The position numbers and the translations under genes were made by a program. Shown one piece after another: positions 40,297 through 50,050 of a stretch of DNA of 64,000 nucleotides (position 1 is the stretch's first letter; every line of letters starts with the position of its first letter). Origin of the DNA: Histomonas meleagridis (lineage: Eukaryota > Parabasalia > Tritrichomonadida > Dientamoebidae); contig WSYJ01000142.1 of NCBI GenBank assembly GCA_020186115.1, forward strand, positions 434,001-498,000, in the 5' to 3' direction. The notes under the pieces are model-generated. The model was not told the origin of the DNA. It was given only the letters and a program-made list of their open reading frames with translations, and ran no database searches.

Positions 40297-41985
40297 ATGT
40301 GGACTATTTTCCTTATATGTTCCATGTTTTGCTTGTCCTTGTGCCACTTTTGCATCACATGTAACACTTCTAGAATTTTATATGATAAATACACATATTT
40401 AAATGTTCCAAAAAACAAAAACCTGTCTTTTTTAGTATTCAAAGAACATAACCATCTCCATAGGGAAGTCATTCATTGTCTATATAATGATTTTTATATA
40501 ATTTCTTCCAAATATTTGTATATATCAAATAATTTTTATTACTTTAATATAAATTCTCCTCACTTTTCATCGTCATGTTATTACTTTGATTCTCCAGTTC
40601 ATAGTTTTTTATATTCTTTCAAGTTAAATATTTTATCAAACAATTCATATTTACTGCATCATCCAAAAGTGAAATTAGGAACTAAATCCATCATTAAATA
40701 CTTTTTCGTAATAATTTGTATGTTGCTTTTATTTTTGTATTTTATAAGAATAAAAATTTTTAGATATAAAAACTCAAATTTCCAATTTTCTTCATTTGTT
40801 TTTGTTTTGTTTTCTTTATCAACATCTCAGTATGTACCTGAAAATGCAACGCTTTTAATATATAACGAAAATGATTTCGCAAATGATTATTTCAATTCAA
40901 CTGTTAATGTGATCATCGGCGGTACTGTAAGTTCAATTACATCAGGAGAATTTTCTGAATGGCCGCTTCTAACATATGCAAGCATTGGCGACTCAGTTAC
41001 ATCAATTGGAGGTTCTGTTTTTTCATTATGCTCTAATTTGGAATCTGTTATCATTGGCGAAAATGTAAAAGAAATTGGTGATTCTGCATTTTCAAATTGC
41101 ATAAAAATATTAAGTATCAAAATTCCTGATTCAGTTGTATCAATTGGAGGTTCTGTTTTTTCATTATGCTCTAATTTGGAAACTGTTATCATTGGCGAAA
41201 ATGTAAAAGAAATTGGTGATTCTGCATTTTCAAATTGCACAAAATTATTAAGTATCAAAATTCCTGATTCAGTTGTATCAATTGGAGGTTCTGTTTTTTC
41301 ATTATGCTCTAATTTGGAATCTGTTATCATTGGTGAAAATGTAAAAGAAATTGGTGATTCTGCATTTTCATATTGCACAAAGTTAAAGTGTATTTATTAT
41401 TATGGAACAAAAGAACCAAATACTGGAGAAAATGTATTTTATAATGTTTCAACAGCTGTTATGGTATTAAGTGATTACAATGAAAATACATTCGGAAAAT
41501 TAGATGTCGTCATAGAAGTAGTTGAAGGATGTCCGCCAATGATTACGTATACATTTTCACAATCGAATACATTTACCTGGTCGAACACATTTCATAAAAC
41601 AAATACATTCACAGCTTCAAACACAACATATACGTCAAACACTTGCAGAGTTTCATCTCCAATTTTAATTACATTTTCGAATTCTTTTATTTTAACACGT
41701 TCAATTTTGTTTACACAAACATTAACGATTTATTATTCAATATTAACGAACTCATATACAATATCTTTTGTTGATTCAACACTTGCATATTTTCATACTC
41801 CATCCATTTATTATGAGTACATTGTAATTTCGTATTCGACAATTTACTTTTATTATTCGAATTTTTATACACTTTTTTATTTGAGTGATTTACAACCGAA
41901 TAATTCTAACACAAAAATTATTATAACTGCTGTATGTGTGGTAGTTGTAGTGTTAATTCTAATTGCTTGTTGGTTGTATTGTTGA
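40297..41985 (+). CDS. BspA-like leucine-rich surface protein
   Basis: 562 aa. The N-terminus has a signal-like MWTIFLICSMFCLSLC, then an odd Tyr/His/Phe-rich region, then a second hydrophobic stretch from MLLLFLYFIRI (about 140) to SSFVFVLFSLSTSQ. About 195-375 holds LRR_5 (BspA/TpLRR) repeats: IGGSVFSLCSNLESVIIGEN, VKEIGDSAFSNC, KIPDSVVS. About 410-470 is a Thr/Asn/Ser-rich stalk (TFSQSNTFTWSNTF). The C-terminus is a TM helix (ITAVCVVVVVLILIACWLYC). BspA-like proteins form a large trichomonad surface family implicated in adhesion. The true start may be the internal Met before the second hydrophobic segment. The frame ends just after the TM helix, and a plausible cytosolic tail continues in another frame (next entry). 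Confidence 0.85.
   Translation: MWTIFLICSMFCLSLCHFCITCNTSRILYDKYTYLNVPKNKNLSFLVFKEHNHLHREVIHCLYNDFYIISSKYLYISNNFYYFNINSPHFSSSCYYFDSPVHSFLYSFKLNILSNNSYLLHHPKVKLGTKSIIKYFFVIICMLLLFLYFIRIKIFRYKNSNFQFSSFVFVLFSLSTSQYVPENATLLIYNENDFANDYFNSTVNVIIGGTVSSITSGEFSEWPLLTYASIGDSVTSIGGSVFSLCSNLESVIIGENVKEIGDSAFSNCIKILSIKIPDSVVSIGGSVFSLCSNLETVIIGENVKEIGDSAFSNCTKLLSIKIPDSVVSIGGSVFSLCSNLESVIIGENVKEIGDSAFSYCTKLKCIYYYGTKEPNTGENVFYNVSTAVMVLSDYNENTFGKLDVVIEVVEGCPPMITYTFSQSNTFTWSNTFHKTNTFTASNTTYTSNTCRVSSPILITFSNSFILTRSILFTQTLTIYYSILTNSYTISFVDSTLAYFHTPSIYYEYIVISYSTIYFYYSNFYTLFYLSDLQPNNSNTKIIITAVCVVVVVLILIACWLYC
41002..41380 (+). repeat. Tandem 138-bp LRR-coding repeats
   Basis: Units begin at 41002, 41140 and 41278 (tcaattggaggttctg), giving a 138-bp period (46 aa, two LRR_5 motifs). 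The copies differ at only a few positions, so they were duplicated or homogenised recently. Confidence 0.9.
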
Positions 41986-42152
41986 TGCGTTTGAGAAACA
42001 AGAAAAAAATTGAAATGGAACAAGAATCAATTAGCAATCAGGACAATGCACCTGAAGTTAACACAGTTGCTAACTGTTCAACAATGTCAGGTATCAAAGA
42101 TGATCCATTTGCAGATGATTTTAAGGAAGAAAAGTTTATAAATCAAATATAA
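41986..42152 (+). pseudogene. Probable displaced cytosolic tail of the BspA-like protein
   Basis: Immediately after the TM helix the -1 frame reads LMRLRNKKKIEMEQESISNQ, then KDDPFADDFKEEKF, to the stop at 42152. A basic stop-transfer cluster followed by an acidic tail is typical of trichomonad BspA C-termini. A single missing or extra base near 41960-41990 would explain the break. Confidence 0.5.
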
Positions 42153-42417
42153 TAATTATGTGCTTAATTTAGTAAAATATAAATTCATAAATTTTCTTCT
42201 AATTATATTTGTAAGTAGCGTATACGCTTCCGTTAGACAAAATATTCAAAATAGTGATATCTGTTCCAATTTCTCATGGATGTAAATTAAGTTATAAATC
42301 GTTTTGAGTTCATCATGAAAAAGCACGATAAATTTCAATTGAAATTTGATGTTGTTTTTGATGTTCAGATTAAAAAAAAATATTTCATATTTTAATTCAT
42401 GAAAAAAAATTCATTTT
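42153..42417. other. Short intergenic region
   Basis: Convergent 3' flank of the BspA-like and CCT genes. Nothing supported. Confidence 0.5.
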
Positions 42418-44142
42418 TTAGTGCATTCCAGGTAATCCTCCCATTTGAGGCATTGGCATTCCGCCTCTTCCACGAGCAGCGTTTTGTTGTTGACCTGGCA
42501 TTCCAGTATCGAATGTTGTTTCATGTTCAGGGATTGATACTGTTTCATCTACTGAAAGGATTGTGCAAGCAGCTTCTGTAGCAGCCTTGAAAGCGTTCAT
42601 TTTCACTACCAATGGTTCCCAGATGAAATTCTTTACGGCGTCTATTACGTCACCTTTTTCGATATCGACTCCCATCCAAATTCCAGATTCTTCTTTCGTA
42701 TGAGCCGATCTTAATTTATTTAATATTTCGAAGGAATCGAAACCAGCGTTATTAGCCAAAGCTCTTGGGATACTTTCAAGTGCGTTAGCGTACGCCTGAA
42801 TGATTAATTGACTTTTTCCGTCCATCTTCATTGCCTTTTCATTTAATGTCTTAGATAAAGTCATTTCAACTGCTCCTGCTCCACCAACGATTTTGCCTGC
42901 TTTCTTAGCTCTTCTAACTATCATAATAGCGTCATGAATACTACGTTCAGCTTCTTCCAAAAATTGTTTTGCGCCACCACGTAATACTATTGTAGATGAT
43001 TTGCCTTTACAGCCAGTAAATACATTGAATCGCTTCTTTCCGACTTGGCGCTCTTCAAATACTTTACATGTACCAAGTGATTCCTCTTTGATGTCTGTCG
43101 TAGTCGATAGTATTATGCCGCCAGTAGCTTTAGCCGTACGGTTCATATCTTCTTCCGGAACTCGACCAGCGCAAAAGATTCCGTGGTCAGCGAAGAACTG
43201 TGTTGCAATATCTCCGATTGGTTTACGACTTAATACAACTTTAGCACCGCTCTTAAGACAATTATTAAGTTTATCTTGAATGATCTTCCATTCGGCATCG
43301 ACTATTTCTTGATATTTCTTAGGATCTTCAACACGTACTTCGGAATCTGATGATGCGCCTTGTAATTCTAATTCCACATTTAATAATAAGATCTTTGGAT
43401 CTTCAAAATGTTTTGGCTGTTGATCAAAACCTGCATAAAAGAATGTGCGCTTGAATGCAACGCCGGGGACAAAGAATGAGTCTTCAATGCCACCGCCTTT
43501 GACCATCTTAACTCCTAAATCTTCAATGCGGAGATTGTCGTCAAGGTTTTCGACAGCTTCGACGATCATTTTAGCGAAGAATTCGCGTTTGTCGCTGACT
43601 AATTTTGATCTAAGAGTTGTTGCTGCACAACTTTCTAAGATTGAACGCTCACTTGCGTTAATTGACACTGCTATTTCGTTAAGCCTTTGAATTACGGTGT
43701 TAAGAGCGCTACGATAGCAGCGGCAAATGAATTGTGGATGTACTCCATCTTCTAAATATGGTCGTGCTGCATCTAAAAGTGCACAACTTAATACTACGAC
43801 TGATGTTGTACCATCTCCAATTTCTTCATCCTGTGATTTAGCGACTTCGACAAGAAGTTGTGCAGCAGGATGAACGATATCTAACTCGCGCATAACAGTG
43901 GCGCCATCGTTGGTAACAATAGCGCGTTTATCACCGTTATGGATGAGTTTGTCCATACCTCTGGGACCTAATGTTGATGATAAGATTTCGCCGATTGCAT
44001 GACATGCGTTGATGTTTGAGATAAGTTGACCAAGTCCTTGTGATTGGTCTGTGCCTTCTCTTAAAAGAATAATTGGAGGGCGTAAGAATTGGGACTTCAT
44101 ACCAAAAGTGGCCAGACAATCAACAAACGGTTTTGTGGACAT
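42418..44142 (-). CDS. CCT7: T-complex protein 1 subunit eta (CCT7)
   Basis: A subunit of the cytosolic group II chaperonin that folds actin and tubulin (574 aa). The hallmarks are PPIILLREGTDQSQGLGQLI, LGPRGMDKLI, NDGATVMRELDIVHPAAQLL, the ATP-site GDGTTSV, and the C-terminal block IWMGVDIEKGDVIDA. HPAAQLLVEVAKSQDEEIGD and the Gly/Met-rich C-terminus (RGRGGMPMPQMGG) fit the eta subunit. There is a 15-residue N-terminal extension before the second Met (MKSQFLRPP); the true start could be at 44100. The stop is TAAA. Confidence 0.95.
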   Translation of the reverse strand: MSTKPFVDCLATFGMKSQFLRPPIILLREGTDQSQGLGQLISNINACHAIGEILSSTLGPRGMDKLIHNGDKRAIVTNDGATVMRELDIVHPAAQLLVEVAKSQDEEIGDGTTSVVVLSCALLDAARPYLEDGVHPQFICRCYRSALNTVIQRLNEIAVSINASERSILESCAATTLRSKLVSDKREFFAKMIVEAVENLDDNLRIEDLGVKMVKGGGIEDSFFVPGVAFKRTFFYAGFDQQPKHFEDPKILLLNVELELQGASSDSEVRVEDPKKYQEIVDAEWKIIQDKLNNCLKSGAKVVLSRKPIGDIATQFFADHGIFCAGRVPEEDMNRTAKATGGIILSTTTDIKEESLGTCKVFEERQVGKKRFNVFTGCKGKSSTIVLRGGAKQFLEEAERSIHDAIMIVRRAKKAGKIVGGAGAVEMTLSKTLNEKAMKMDGKSQLIIQAYANALESIPRALANNAGFDSFEILNKLRSAHTKEESGIWMGVDIEKGDVIDAVKNFIWEPLVVKMNAFKAATEAACTILSVDETVSIPEHETTFDTGMPGQQQNAARGRGGMPMPQMGGLPGMH

Positions 44143-44213
44143 TACGTAACATACATTCTATCGGCGCGTAAACCACTGAAATAAAAGCAGGAAAAGAAAC
44201 GTTTAATAAAAAT

Positions 44214-44777
44214 TCATTTTGGTTCGATCGAAGAAAATAAATATTCATACGCAGCTGAAAGATCATTGGTTGGATCCGGTTGCTCAAACACTGTGATGAG
44301 GTCTTTGTGCGGCTGATTGAAAAACGGATTTTTCATAAGATTGTAAAAGGTGACGAACAATGGATCTGTTGAACTGACTTCGGGAAGGACATCGGTTGGC
44401 GGTTTTGTTTCATTTGATTTTGAAGATGAATCATCAAATGGATTAAAGTCAGGAGAAAAGGAAAATGAAAACTGACTGTCGTTGGTGGCATCTGTAAATG
44501 TAAAATCACTTGGAAAGGTAAACGCTTCATCATCAGTTTGAGTTTTTGATTCTTCTTCAGATTCTTTGAACGTAATTCCTTCTGTGGTTGCTTTTTCATC
44601 TCTTGGTGGAGGACTTTGGAAATCTGTTGGAAATGTAAAATTAGATTCTTTTTCATCAGAATCTTTGGTTTTTTCTTGATTTATGTCTTCTTCAGTTTCA
44701 TGATTTTCTTCAGCTTTTGTTGTATCCTCTTTTTCTTCTTTATTCTCGATTTGAACTTCGTTTTCTTCTTCGCTCAT
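44214..44777 (-). CDS. Acidic low-complexity protein, unrecognised
   Basis: 187 aa, very rich in Glu/Asp/Ser/Thr. There are repeated FTFP(T/S)DF modules (FTFPTDFQS, FTFPSDFTFTD, FSFSPDFNPFDD), which could be short linear motifs, and a more ordered C-terminal segment from about 135 (DPLFVTFYNLMKNPFFNQPH, ending YEYLFSSIEPK). No TM. The FxF/NPF-like pieces resemble endocytic adaptor-binding motifs (inference). GAGAACGTTAA ends 5 nt before the ATG. Confidence 0.65.
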   Translation of the reverse strand: MSEEENEVQIENKEEKEDTTKAEENHETEEDINQEKTKDSDEKESNFTFPTDFQSPPPRDEKATTEGITFKESEEESKTQTDDEAFTFPSDFTFTDATNDSQFSFSFSPDFNPFDDSSSKSNETKPPTDVLPEVSSTDPLFVTFYNLMKNPFFNQPHKDLITVFEQPDPTNDLSAAYEYLFSSIEPK

Positions 44778-44782
44778 TTACC

Positions 44783-44793
44783 TTAACGTTCTC
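44783..44793 (-). promoter_or_regulatory. GAGAACGTTAA element at start site
   Basis: Minus-strand GAGAACGTTAA lies 5 nt before the ATG at 44777, the same word as at 34735-34745 and 4405-4415. The AACGTTAA core is close to Myb half-sites, and Myb-type factors are known core-promoter binders in Trichomonas. The assignment is inference. Confidence 0.5.
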
Positions 44794-45332
44794 TAAAAAT
44801 CAAAAAACAAAAATTATCTTTATAATGCTCTTTATTACGTAATAAGAAGTATTAAGAATCTTAATAAACTACGAATTAAAATGACATAGGCAACTGATTA
44901 TGTTTTTGATGGGAAAACATTCATTGTTATCAATATTTTATTATACATATTTTATAATTTTTGGAAATATTGGTTTACTACCAAAGACGTACTTTAAAAT
45001 TCTTCATTTTAGATTCGGAAACAGTATAACCCATATAATCTATTTTTAAATCGTCAAAAATTTGATGGTACGTTCCTAAGGATTATTTATGAATTTATTA
45101 CAATTAAATTTTTATGTATATATTACTGATGATATTTTTTTCATTTCAATCTTCGATATCTTCGTGAAAATCCGATATTTTTTTGTTTTTGCACCGATAA
45201 TCGTTTGCATGTTGCGGTTTTTTATCGGACCAATTCTGTGGCATAATCGGCTAATTTGTGTGCGTTTGACGATTGGATTTTGACTTTATGAAAAAATAAT
45301 TGAAAAAACAGGTTGAATGGCGGTCAGATCCG
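44794..45332. other. Intergenic region
   Basis: AT-rich. An open stretch at 45089-45283 is hydrophobic AT-driven sequence without coding character. Confidence 0.45.
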
Positions 45333-45686
45333 ATGAACAACAACAAGAAGAAAGTGAAGAACCATCAGAACGAATTCGAAAAAATACGAAATGAACAAAG
45401 GCTACGATCGTTTGATGAAAAAAACTCCAAAGCGTTGAATTTTTTGCAAAAACAATATGGCCCGAGATTAAATCAACAAGAACTTCTCAGCCTTGCACAC
45501 GTGTTATCAGAAAGATTAAAGATTCATCTTGACAGAGAGGCTGTTAGAAGAAAAAAGGTTCTAATTAAATGGTATGACGAAAATTTCAGTCAAATCGAGC
45601 CATTTATAATTTCAAAGGTGCTTGTTGTCGATGAAAATGGTTATCCAGTAGGTCATGATCCTCGAAACGATTATAAAAGCACTTAA
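45333..45686 (+). CDS. Small conserved trichomonad protein of unknown function
   Basis: 117 aa from ATG 45333 (the open frame reaches a TTG at 45300). A basic N-terminus (MNNNKKKVKNHQNEF) is followed by a helical region with LLSLAHVLSERLKIHLDREA and a conserved block KVLIKWYDENFSQIEPFI. A decayed paralogue at 54832-55228 keeps the block as RVLIKWFAENWNIIEPHI with the same LDREA, so the fold is under selection. The size and basic/aromatic character would fit a small DNA- or RNA-binding domain, but I do not recognise it. Confidence 0.65.
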   Translation: MNNNKKKVKNHQNEFEKIRNEQRLRSFDEKNSKALNFLQKQYGPRLNQQELLSLAHVLSERLKIHLDREAVRRKKVLIKWYDENFSQIEPFIISKVLVVDENGYPVGHDPRNDYKST

Positions 45687-45939
45687 GCGAAACTTATATT
45701 CTGATAATAATTTATAGAAAGTTCATACAAAACAGAGACATACAAATATATAATTGTTATCATTGGGTATAAATTGTTGAAACATCAAATATTAATTTGC
45801 GATCAAATAAAAATTCATACGTATGAAACGTTTTTTTATATTTTTCCAACAAATTTTGACACAAATATTCATGTTCAAATATTTTGTCATATTTTGTTTC
45901 ATTCAATTTGACATTGGATGGAAAAATTCCGAATATTGA
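45687..45939. other. Short intergenic region
   Basis: AT-rich, nothing supported. Confidence 0.5.
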
Positions 45940-46914
45940 ATGACTGATATAGAGAGATCAATTTCTCCAAACGGATTTCCAGATGGCTACAAATTTGAGC
46001 AGACTTTATCTGATATAGTAATCTCTTTTCCAGTTCCGGAAAATTCAACGTTGGATTCAATCGAATTTAACATTGATCAAGAAAATAATACGATTTATGC
46101 TTCAATGCAAGACCAAGAATACCCTTCTGTTTGCGGAGTATTATACAAATCAATTCAAACTGAAAAACATGAAATCACAAATTCTCACTTTCAAATAACA
46201 CTCCAAAAGACAGAACCAGAAATCTGGCCTCTCCTAATCAAGAACGAATCACTTCATGGAATAGATCCAAAATCTGTTTTTATTTTAGGAATTTATAATG
46301 ATAGTAAAGGACTTCCTAGAGAAGCTTTTGGAATGTTTAAAGCAAGCGCGAATATGGGATATTTCATCGCCCAAGTTTTGGTTGCCGATACATATTTAAA
46401 TGAAGATAATCCATATGATATTAAAAAAGATATCCCACAAGCTATCAAAATACTGGAGTCAATTCCACCAGAAAAGCTTTCACCGGATGTTGCCATTAAA
46501 CTTGCGAATGCATACTTAAGTGCTGACCGAAGAATAGATGCAATCACAACTTTTAGGCAAATTGCACAAAATTCGCTTGAAGCTCGCTTATCTTTAGCAA
46601 AGCTTCTATCGCCAATTGCAAGCCCAGGGTGTGGTAACGATGCAGAAGAAGCTGTTTCTCATCTTCAAATCCTTGCTAACGAAAATATTGTTGAAGCAAT
46701 GAATCTTTTGGCACAACACTATGCGAAGGGGTGTGGTGTAAAGAAAAACATGAAAGAGGCAAAGGCTCTTGCTCAAAAGATCAAAGAGATCGACCCAAGA
46801 GCGCCAGAGCCAATTCAATCATCGGGAACGGTTACGACCGTTATTGCGGCGGTTTCAACGGCTGCAATCCTTTTTGGGGTTGGGTTTTTGTTGAAAAGAA
46901 GATACTACAAATAA
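45940..46914 (+). CDS. CS-domain / Sel1-repeat tail-anchored protein
   Basis: 324 aa. About 15-105 resembles a CS (p23/NudC-like) beta-sandwich (YKFEQTLSDIVISFPVPENS, then TEPEIWPLLIK). About 110-285 has Sel1/TPR-like repeats (SVFILGIYNDSKGLPREAFG, ANENIVEAMNLLAQHYAKG, VKKNMKEAKALAQ). About 298-318 is a single TM segment (TVTTVIAAVSTAAILFGVGF) followed by the short basic tail LLKRRYYK. This is the layout of a tail-anchored co-chaperone. A moderately hydrophobic TM with an Arg/Lys-rich tail is typical of anchors in the outer membrane of mitochondria or hydrogenosomes, so a hydrogenosomal location is my guess. Confidence 0.7.
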   Translation: MTDIERSISPNGFPDGYKFEQTLSDIVISFPVPENSTLDSIEFNIDQENNTIYASMQDQEYPSVCGVLYKSIQTEKHEITNSHFQITLQKTEPEIWPLLIKNESLHGIDPKSVFILGIYNDSKGLPREAFGMFKASANMGYFIAQVLVADTYLNEDNPYDIKKDIPQAIKILESIPPEKLSPDVAIKLANAYLSADRRIDAITTFRQIAQNSLEARLSLAKLLSPIASPGCGNDAEEAVSHLQILANENIVEAMNLLAQHYAKGCGVKKNMKEAKALAQKIKEIDPRAPEPIQSSGTVTTVIAAVSTAAILFGVGFLLKRRYYK

Positions 46915-47333
46915 AACTAATGCATTTGTTCACCTGATTTCATTTGTGAATTTTTTATGTTGTGTTTTGTTCTTATGATGATGATTTAGTTACAGTTTTT
47001 CTCTGACGATAGGCGCTTTCATGTCTATTTAGGGTGTCTGATATTTTGACCGTAAAATTCCAAATTTGATTAACGTGCATCAGCTGTTTTATTCTATCCG
47101 TATTCAAAAAGCTGTGTCTGTTGAACAGCAGGAAAATTTTTGCCAAGAGAATTTCTGTACATATGTACGGGTGTGCAAACCCCCCCCCCCCCAAAATGCA
47201 TTTGTCACCTTCCTGTCGCTTTGACGACGATCAATTGTCTATTATTCTTCACTTTTTGAGTAGTTTACTTGGAAATTGAATGATTTTTGAGAGTTTTTGT
47301 TGTAAAATAACTGAACATTTTGAATAAAAGTAA
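46915..47333. other. Intergenic region with a poly-C tract
   Basis: No gene seen. A run of 13 C lies at 47180-47192, exceptional in this AT-rich DNA. The left edge of the ankyrin island starts here. Confidence 0.6.
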
Positions 47334-48591
47334 ATGAGCTCTGGGTCGTGTACGTCTCTACAAAAGATGAAAGAATTACAACAAATTGTGTATAATTTGA
47401 CAAATAAAAACATCATGTTATCAGTTCAACAAACAATGATTTTATTCGATTCAAGCTGCCCATATTCATTCAATCTAATTCTAATTAATTTGATCTAACA
47501 CATATTTTGCTCACAAAATAATCTGGACGGAAACACATACCTCAAATATTTACAAATAATTCAATCAAAAGAAGAAGAAATCAATATAAACAATCCTAAT
47601 ATTTTTGAAATTTTTAGTAAGTATCTATTAAATTTTATTAATAAGCACTCTTTTACATCTCAAGAAGCATATTACTTTATCGAGAATTTGATTGAACAAA
47701 AGTTAATCGATGCAAGTATATTGGATAGTTTTGAATCGTTATATTTTGCACATCATAAAAATATTATTGTTAAAGATAAAAAAATGCTTGAAGAATATGA
47801 TACGTATTTTAAAGATTTTGATAAAAATTATAAAGAGCTTTCAAAAAATGATTGGGAACCCCATAAGAAATAAATTAGTTAGATATAAATATTTTTTTAA
47901 TCAAGAAAATATTTCTTATGAAGAACTTTCAAAGAATGATTTTGCACTTCATAAGCAATTAATTAAAGAAGGAGTTAATCCAAATGAAATTGCAAAAGTC
48001 ATTCGAAATGATGAAATAGAAAAACTTCAAGAAATATCATCTCAAGAAAACTTTAATTTTAATCAAAAAATCGAACCATCGCTTTTTGAAAGATGTTCAT
48101 TTATTAATACAGAAAATGTTACATTAATTGATTATGCCGCATTTTTTGGCTCTATTCAATGCTTTAAATATTTACTTATGAATGGTGCAAATGTAAACAA
48201 TACTGGTAAATATGCAATTGCAGGTGGAAACATAAAAATTGTTCATTTATGTGAGCAAAATCATTCAACATTCAACAATGCATATAAAACATCAATTGAA
48301 TTCCATAAAAATCAAATTTTTCATTATTTTTATGAAAGTAAGATTGAACAAACTAATACTCCAGAAAAATTAGTTATTAATTTGATGCAATTTTGCATTT
48401 ATTATGGGAACTATGAAATTTTTTTATTTTTGGAAGATGAAAAAATAAAGATTGATAGTTCTGTTATCAATGCATCTGCAGAAGCTGGTAATTTATATCT
48501 TGTCAAATATTTTCGCAAAGAAAACGAAATTCCAAATGATATATTGCTATTTTCTGTAGAATCAGGTAACCATGAAATAGTTAAATATATT

Positions 48592-48718
48592 CTTGAACAT
48601 GAAGGAACTGATATTAATGCTAAAGATATTTATTTATTTTACTTAGAATTTATTTTAATAATCTGATATTTCAAAATAATATTTAGAAATTATTTAAATT
48701 ATTTAATACAGCACTTAT
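48592..48718 (+). repeat. Direct repeat, left copy (127 bp)
   Basis: Matches 50051-50177 with one base difference at the left end. It contains the end of an ankyrin repeat plus a stretch of about 65 nt that adds stop codons. The two copies now flank the mariner. Confidence 0.85.
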
Positions 48719-48719
48719 A

Positions 48720-50002
48720 GGGGGGACGGAAATGTTTTATCCTAAATATAATAGAATCGAAATAAAAGATTTTAATTATTTTTTTTAGGTTTACTTATGA
48801 TAGTAGTTACCTTTGTTCTTTATCACCCATTGACATCTTTCAATCCATTCTTCAAAAACTTTTGCGAAAGTATCCTTTGAAATTTCACACAAAATTTCAG
48901 TTATTTTATCGTGCAATTGTTGAAAATCATCGAATTTTTCTCCTTCTAGTTGATTTTTTAATAAACCGAATAAAAAGAAATCTGAAGGAGCAAGATCTGG
49001 TAAATATGGTGGCCGTGGAGCTCTTTTAGAATTATTATCAACCAAAAATTTAGTTGAAGCATTAGATATATGGGGGGATGCATTATCGAAATGTAAAACA
49101 TATGGGTTTTCATTGGGCTTTTTTCTTTGTGGGTATATAATTTGCTTCAAGGGTTTAATTATATTATTAATAAAATACTTTGAGTTCAATTTTTCACCAT
49201 CTTTCATAATATCAACTATAAAGAATTGATCAATATTCCAAAAGATAGTTACAATATATTTTATCGTGTCAATTTTCGTATCGATAATTTCATGTAAATT
49301 ATCTCTTGATTGTGACCACATATGCTTGTGATCATATGATAAGAAAAACCATGATTCATCCCCAGTCATGATTCTATGTAAACCTTTTCTCTTACTGACT
49401 TTTAAGATATTAAAAAGCTCAGTTGCTTTTCGCACTCTTTCTTCTTTCATTTCACATGTCAGTTCATATGGAACCACTCTTAAATTATAATAATGGAAGC
49501 CTAATTTATTGAGGTGATCATTTATGGTGGATCGTGGTATATATAAGGCTTCACTTAATGTATATGTCGAATGAAATGGTTCCATTTCGAGTGCAGCCAA
49601 AATTTTTGAATCAATGAAATCAAGTACTGGTCTTCCTGGACTTTGAATGTTTGTTATTTCAAATCTCCCTAATTTAAATTGATGCACCCAATATTTTATG
49701 GTATTAATATCGAGTGCATCTTGGTGATAAACATCATCTAACTCTTGTTTGATTTGGCTGAGTTTAAAGCCTTATCCTTTCAGGAAAAATATGACTGCTC
49801 TTTGTCCGACTTCCATAAAAATGAAAAATGTTTAATAAGAATGACAATATGAAAGTTTATTTTTGACATTCTCTTGATATATAAAATATTTCTGATCTCA
49901 AAAATTATATCATTATTATTACAGTCTTTTGTATTTTTATATATATAATTTTTATTAAAAAAAATAAAAGGATCATATTTAGGATAAAACATTTCCGTCC
50001 CC
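48720..50002 (-). mobile_element. Mariner (Tc1/mariner DD34D) transposon, near intact
   Basis: About 1283 bp with terminal inverted repeats of about 28 bp. The left end reads GGGGACGGAAATGTTTTATC (from about 48722) and the right end is its complement, ending 50002. The ends are bounded by TA on both sides (48718-48719 and 50003-50004), the standard TA target duplication. The left end has two extra G. It carries one transposase gene on the minus strand. It sits inside the decayed ankyrin gene. Confidence 0.9.
48791..49816 (-). pseudogene. Mariner transposase with one early nonsense codon
   Basis: The frame runs from ATG 49816 (MEVGQRAVIFFLKG) to a TAA at codon 15 (49774-49772), then stays open for about 326 codons to 48791, giving about 341 codons in total, the family's usual size. 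HTH region: DALDINTIKYWVHQFKLGRF and TLSEALYIPRSTINDHLNKL, with a GRPV linker. The catalytic triad is D in TGDESW, D in HFDNASPH, and D in LAPSDFFLF. The second and third Asp are 34 residues apart (DD34D, mariner). LAPSDFFLFG is the mariner signature. Only the single stop prevents a full-length product, so the insertion is young. Confidence 0.92.
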
Positions 50003-50050
50003 TATATTAAAGCATCTGAAAATGGTCATACAGAAATAGTTAAATTACTT

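Noticed and set aside
40887..41378. 163-codon antisense frame over the BspA repeats
   Set aside because: It arises from the near-identical 138-bp repeats read backwards; no start-site element, and the sense strand has clear LRR sequence.
45089..45283. Small hydrophobic membrane protein
   Set aside because: Phe/Ile-rich composition matches random AT-rich sequence; no initiator element and no conserved pattern.
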